NCBI GenBank assembly: GCA_913043155.1
Contig: CAJWLY010000068.1
Location: 1-7,839 of the forward strand
Length of the DNA: 7,839 bases
DNA from: an uncultured Nitrospinaceae bacterium
Lineage (GTDB): Bacteria > Nitrospinota > Nitrospinia > Nitrospinales > VA-1
Reading direction: 5' to 3'
Below are positions 5,368-7,839 of the stretch, piece by piece; positions within the stretch are counted from its first letter, which is position 1; every line of letters starts with the position of its first letter. Under the pieces are notes generated by a model. The model was not told the DNA's origin and did not search any database. It saw nothing but the letters and a program-made list of their open reading frames with translations. Made by a program: the position numbers and the translations under genes.

Positions 5368-6642
5368 ATGGCCCACCCGAATCTCATACTCGTAGGGGTG
5401 AATCACAAGACAACCCCCGTGGAAATCCGAGAACGTCTGGCCTTCACCAAGGGAAAAATTGAGGACTCCATCGAACGCCTCGTCAGTTTCCCAGAAATTA
5501 TCGAGCACACCATCCTTTCCACCTGTAACCGGGTTGAAATCTATGCCCGGGCCAAGAACCCAGACTCCGGTATCGAATGTATCAAAAAGTTTATCTGCGA
5601 TTTTCACGGCTTATCGGTCTCGGAACTGGAACAGCATTTTTACAGCTTCCGCGATGAAGAAGCCGTCGAGCACCTGTTCCGCGTCTCCTCCAGTCTCGAT
5701 TCCATGGTGCTGGGCGAAGCACAAATACTGGGGCAAGTAAAAGATGCATACAGCCTGGCGCGTACTTTGCGTTCAACTGGGCTGGTCCTCAACCAGCTTT
5801 TTGAAAAAGCGTTTAAAGTAGCCAAGAAAGTGCGTGAGGAAACAGGAATCGCTGAGCGCAGTGTGTCGATCAGTTCCGCCGCGGTTGAACTGGCTCAGAA
5901 AATTTTCAATGACGTAGAAAACCATACCGTTATGCTGGTAGGAACGGGCGAGATGGCTGAACTTGCTGCCAAGCACCTCATCTCTTACGGGATTAAAACT
6001 ATCTACGTGGCCAGCAGAACTTACGAACGCGCCGCCAAGCTGGCGCGCACCCTGAACGGATCTGCTCTCGATTTCGAAGCGTTCAAGAACGAATTATACC
6101 GAGCAGACATCATCATAACCTCCACCGCCTCCCCAAAATTTATAATCAAAAAGGAAATGGTCGAGTGCGCCATCCATGAGCGAAAAAATAAACCTATGTT
6201 CCTGATTGATATTGCCGTACCCAGAGACATTGAACCGGAAGTCAATGACCTGGAAAATGTCTATCTCTACGATATCGATGACCTGCAGGTTGTGGTTGAG
6301 GCCAATATGATGGAGAGGGAGAAGGAAGCGACAAATGCCATGACCCTCATCCGGCAGGAGGTCACCAAGTTCAACAACTGGGTCGGTGGGCTGGACGCCG
6401 TGCCCACTATCGTGGAACTCCGTAATCGCGTTGAAGCCGTGCGCAAAGAGGAACTCGATAAGACACTCAAGAAAATGTCACACCTTTCGGACGCGGATAG
6501 AGCCGCCCTTCATCAAATGACCATCTCTATGACTAAAAAAATCCTGCACAAACCCACCACTAAGCTCAAGCAAAAAACCCAGTCTCAGGAAGGCCATGTT
6601 TATCTTAAGGCCATCCGCCACCTTTTTCACTTAGACGACTGA
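5368..6642 (+). CDS. hemA: Glutamyl-tRNA reductase
   Basis: HemA reduces glutamyl-tRNA(Glu) with NADPH to glutamate-1-semialdehyde, the first committed and usually rate-limiting step of C5-type tetrapyrrole synthesis in the cytosol. The 424-residue length is standard (E. coli 418). The catalytic domain shows GVNHKTTPVEIRERL (11-25) and the nucleophile C53 in STCNRVEIYA. The signature SLDSMVLGEAQILGQVKDAY follows at about 108-128. A Rossmann NADPH domain begins near VMLVGTGEMAELAAKHL (about 189-205). A helical dimerisation domain forms the C-terminus. The ATG at 5368 is 2 bp after the ccsA-like stop, with only a weak GTGG upstream, suggesting translational coupling. The stop TGA is directly followed by the hemC ATG. 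The tail beyond about residue 400 is lysine-rich and likely variable. Confidence 0.97.
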   Translation: MAHPNLILVGVNHKTTPVEIRERLAFTKGKIEDSIERLVSFPEIIEHTILSTCNRVEIYARAKNPDSGIECIKKFICDFHGLSVSELEQHFYSFRDEEAVEHLFRVSSSLDSMVLGEAQILGQVKDAYSLARTLRSTGLVLNQLFEKAFKVAKKVREETGIAERSVSISSAAVELAQKIFNDVENHTVMLVGTGEMAELAAKHLISYGIKTIYVASRTYERAAKLARTLNGSALDFEAFKNELYRADIIITSTASPKFIIKKEMVECAIHERKNKPMFLIDIAVPRDIEPEVNDLENVYLYDIDDLQVVVEANMMEREKEATNAMTLIRQEVTKFNNWVGGLDAVPTIVELRNRVEAVRKEELDKTLKKMSHLSDADRAALHQMTISMTKKILHKPTTKLKQKTQSQEGHVYLKAIRHLFHLDD

Positions 6643-7569
6643 ATGCAATCCCGAATAATCGTTATAGGAAGCCGAGGCAGTCAGCTCGCTCTGTGGCAGG
6701 CTAATTGGGTTAAATCCCAAATCGAAAACCGATACGACAACGTGAAGGTCGATATCCAGATTATCAGAACTAGTGGCGACAAGATTCAGGACGTGCCACT
6801 CGCGAAAGTCGGAGGGAAGGGCCTGTTCGTTAAGGAAATCGAGGAAGCCTTGATGGCTAAGGAAATTGATATCGCCGTCCACAGCATGAAAGACGTGCCG
6901 ATGAAACTTCCGCGGGAACTGCAGATAGCCGTCATAACCGAGAGAGAAAATCCCCTCGACGCCCTGATCTCGCGTGAAGGAAACAAACTAAACGATCTTC
7001 CCCATGGTGCAACAATCGGCACCAGTAGTCTGCGCCGCTCCTCGCAATTGTTGAACCACCGGCCCGACTTGAGAATTGAAACCTTACGCGGAAACCTTGA
7101 TACCCGGATGAGGAAGCTTGACGAGGGTCAGTTCGACGCGATTCTCTTGGCCGCCGCCGGGCTGAACAGGCTGGGATGGGAAAACCGAATCACCGAACGG
7201 ATTCCCCCTGAAATCCTGCTTCCGGCAATGGGGCAGGGCGCACTGGGCATCGAGACCAGAAAGCACGACCCCGGTATCCTGCAGTTCATCTGTGATATGG
7301 ATCATGAAGAAACTCACTCCGCCGTCGATGCAGAACGTGCCTTCGTCGACACATTGGACGGCGGATGCCAAGTACCCATTGGCACTTATGCTACTGTAAC
7401 CGATGGAAAAATTAACGTGCGCGGACTTGTGGCCAGTCTCGATGGAAAAACCATTTACAAATCGGAAAAATCCGGTTTGGCTCATGACGCGGTCAGACTT
7501 GGTCGCGCACTTGGCAAAGACCTTCTTCAGATGGGCGCCGCCATAATCCTTAGTGAAATTCACGGATAG
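6643..7569 (+). CDS. hemC: Porphobilinogen deaminase (hydroxymethylbilane synthase)
   Basis: HemC polymerises four porphobilinogen molecules into hydroxymethylbilane, the linear precursor of uroporphyrinogen III, in the cytosol. The 308-residue protein keeps key residues at the same positions as E. coli HemC: R11, K83 and D84 (HSMKDVP), R131 and R132 (TSSLRRSSQ), R149, R155, and C242 in DGGCQVPIG, which carries the dipyrromethane cofactor. Domain 1, domain 2 and the C-terminal domain are all present, so the gene is complete. The ATG follows the hemA TGA with no spacer (TGAATG) and shows no independent ribosome-binding site, implying reinitiation by ribosomes leaving hemA. The usual partner hemD does not follow; an AT-rich gap leads to nadC instead. 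Confidence 0.97.
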   Translation: MQSRIIVIGSRGSQLALWQANWVKSQIENRYDNVKVDIQIIRTSGDKIQDVPLAKVGGKGLFVKEIEEALMAKEIDIAVHSMKDVPMKLPRELQIAVITERENPLDALISREGNKLNDLPHGATIGTSSLRRSSQLLNHRPDLRIETLRGNLDTRMRKLDEGQFDAILLAAAGLNRLGWENRITERIPPEILLPAMGQGALGIETRKHDPGILQFICDMDHEETHSAVDAERAFVDTLDGGCQVPIGTYATVTDGKINVRGLVASLDGKTIYKSEKSGLAHDAVRLGRALGKDLLQMGAAIILSEIHG

Positions 7570-7599
7570 CCCTAGAAGCTACATTTATTTTTTATGTTT

Positions 7600-7624
7600 A
7601 AATGATTGAATTATTTGTTTTTTT
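7600..7624 (+). terminator. Weak terminator-like hairpin after hemC
   Basis: Positions 7600-7606 and 7610-7616 form an almost purely A-U 7-bp stem (one G-U) with a 3-nt loop, followed by one G and a run of seven T (7618-7624). The T run fits a terminator, but the stem lacks GC pairs and would be unstable. It sits 31 bp after the hemC stop, where an operon end is plausible. Confidence 0.27.
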
Positions 7625-7685
7625 AATTTTCCATACGAGATGCGGTTATATTTTCCAAAGATCCCTACGATGACGATTCCTGGGC

Positions 7686-7691
7686 TATAAT
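7686..7691 (+). promoter_or_regulatory. Possible -10 element of a nadC promoter
   Basis: A perfect TATAAT lies 42 bp before the nadC ATG, in a spacer with no gene, which suits a separate start for nadC. No acceptable -35 hexamer was found at 16-18 nt spacing and there is no TGn extension, so it would need an activator or may be chance in AT-rich DNA. Confidence 0.28.
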
Positions 7692-7733
7692 TTTTGAAGA
7701 GAAAAGTCCGACCATAAGGAGTTTCTTTTACTG

Positions 7734-7839
7734 ATGGATCAGAACCCAACAACTGAACAAATCGACCACCTGATCGAATCTGCCCTTCAGGAAGATCTGG
7801 GGACGGGTGACATCACTACACGGAGTACGGTTGGCGAAA
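7734..7839 (+). CDS. nadC: Nicotinate-nucleotide (quinolinate) pyrophosphorylase NadC, 5' part cut by window end
   Basis: NadC converts quinolinate and PRPP to nicotinate mononucleotide, releasing CO2, in de novo NAD synthesis. Only the first 35 codons are in the window and the frame is still open at the edge. The N-terminal signature, LIESALQEDLGTGDITTR (residues 13-30), is the well-known NadC start region (LxEDLGxGDITT). The catalytic barrel lies beyond the window. The ATG at 7734 is 12 nt after the ribosome-binding site TAAGGAG (7715-7721). It follows hemC by 164 bp and probably has its own promoter rather than belonging to the heme operon. Confidence 0.9.
   Translation, partial: MDQNPTTEQIDHLIESALQEDLGTGDITTRSTVGE

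Overview
This window looks like ordinary core chromosome from a Gram-negative-type bacterium. GC content is intermediate, judged by eye. It holds nine recognisable genes plus one doubtful small ORF. The blocks rpiB-glyA-nrdR and ccsA/hemX-hemA-hemC are arrangements I associate with Deltaproteobacteria, Nitrospirota and Nitrospinota. A Nitrospinota- or Deltaproteobacteria-like host is my best guess from gene order and protein style, and it is inference only. Nothing marks the window as phage, plasmid or genomic island. I found no tRNA, rRNA, CRISPR array, transposase or integrase.

Layout. Positions 44-895 (+) encode TatC of the twin-arginine translocase. Facing it, 974-1666 (-) encodes a CPBP/CAAX-family membrane protein whose protease motifs are badly eroded. 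Upstream of that gene on the same strand lies a small unidentified ORF (1683-1889) and a good sigma70-type promoter (1942-1970, minus strand). A second good promoter (2004-2032, plus strand) diverges from it and would start an RNA with a leader of about 155 nt before rpiB. The leader contains several back-to-back potential hairpins. rpiB (2194-2646), glyA (2658-3908) and nrdR (3915-4385) follow with gaps of 11 and 6 bp and look like one operon: pentose phosphate isomerisation, serine/glycine one-carbon supply, and repression of ribonucleotide reductase genes, all connected to nucleotide supply.

A 188-bp spacer with a run of ten C and three copies of GTCCGTT separates this from the heme block. 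That block is a CcsA/HemX-like membrane protein (4574-5365), hemA (5368-6642) and hemC (6643-7569), spaced by 2 and 0 bp. HemA and HemC carry out the first and fourth committed steps from glutamyl-tRNA to hydroxymethylbilane by the C5 route. No hemD follows. An AT-rich spacer leads to the 5' end of nadC (7734 to window end), which is cut by the window edge.

The most interesting items are: the CPBP homologue with substituted catalytic positions and its possible small partner ORF; the structured leader before rpiB; the three helically phased GTCCGTT repeats before the heme operon; and the altered WWD/histidine signature of the CcsA-like protein. I do not see convincing evidence for a wholly new system.
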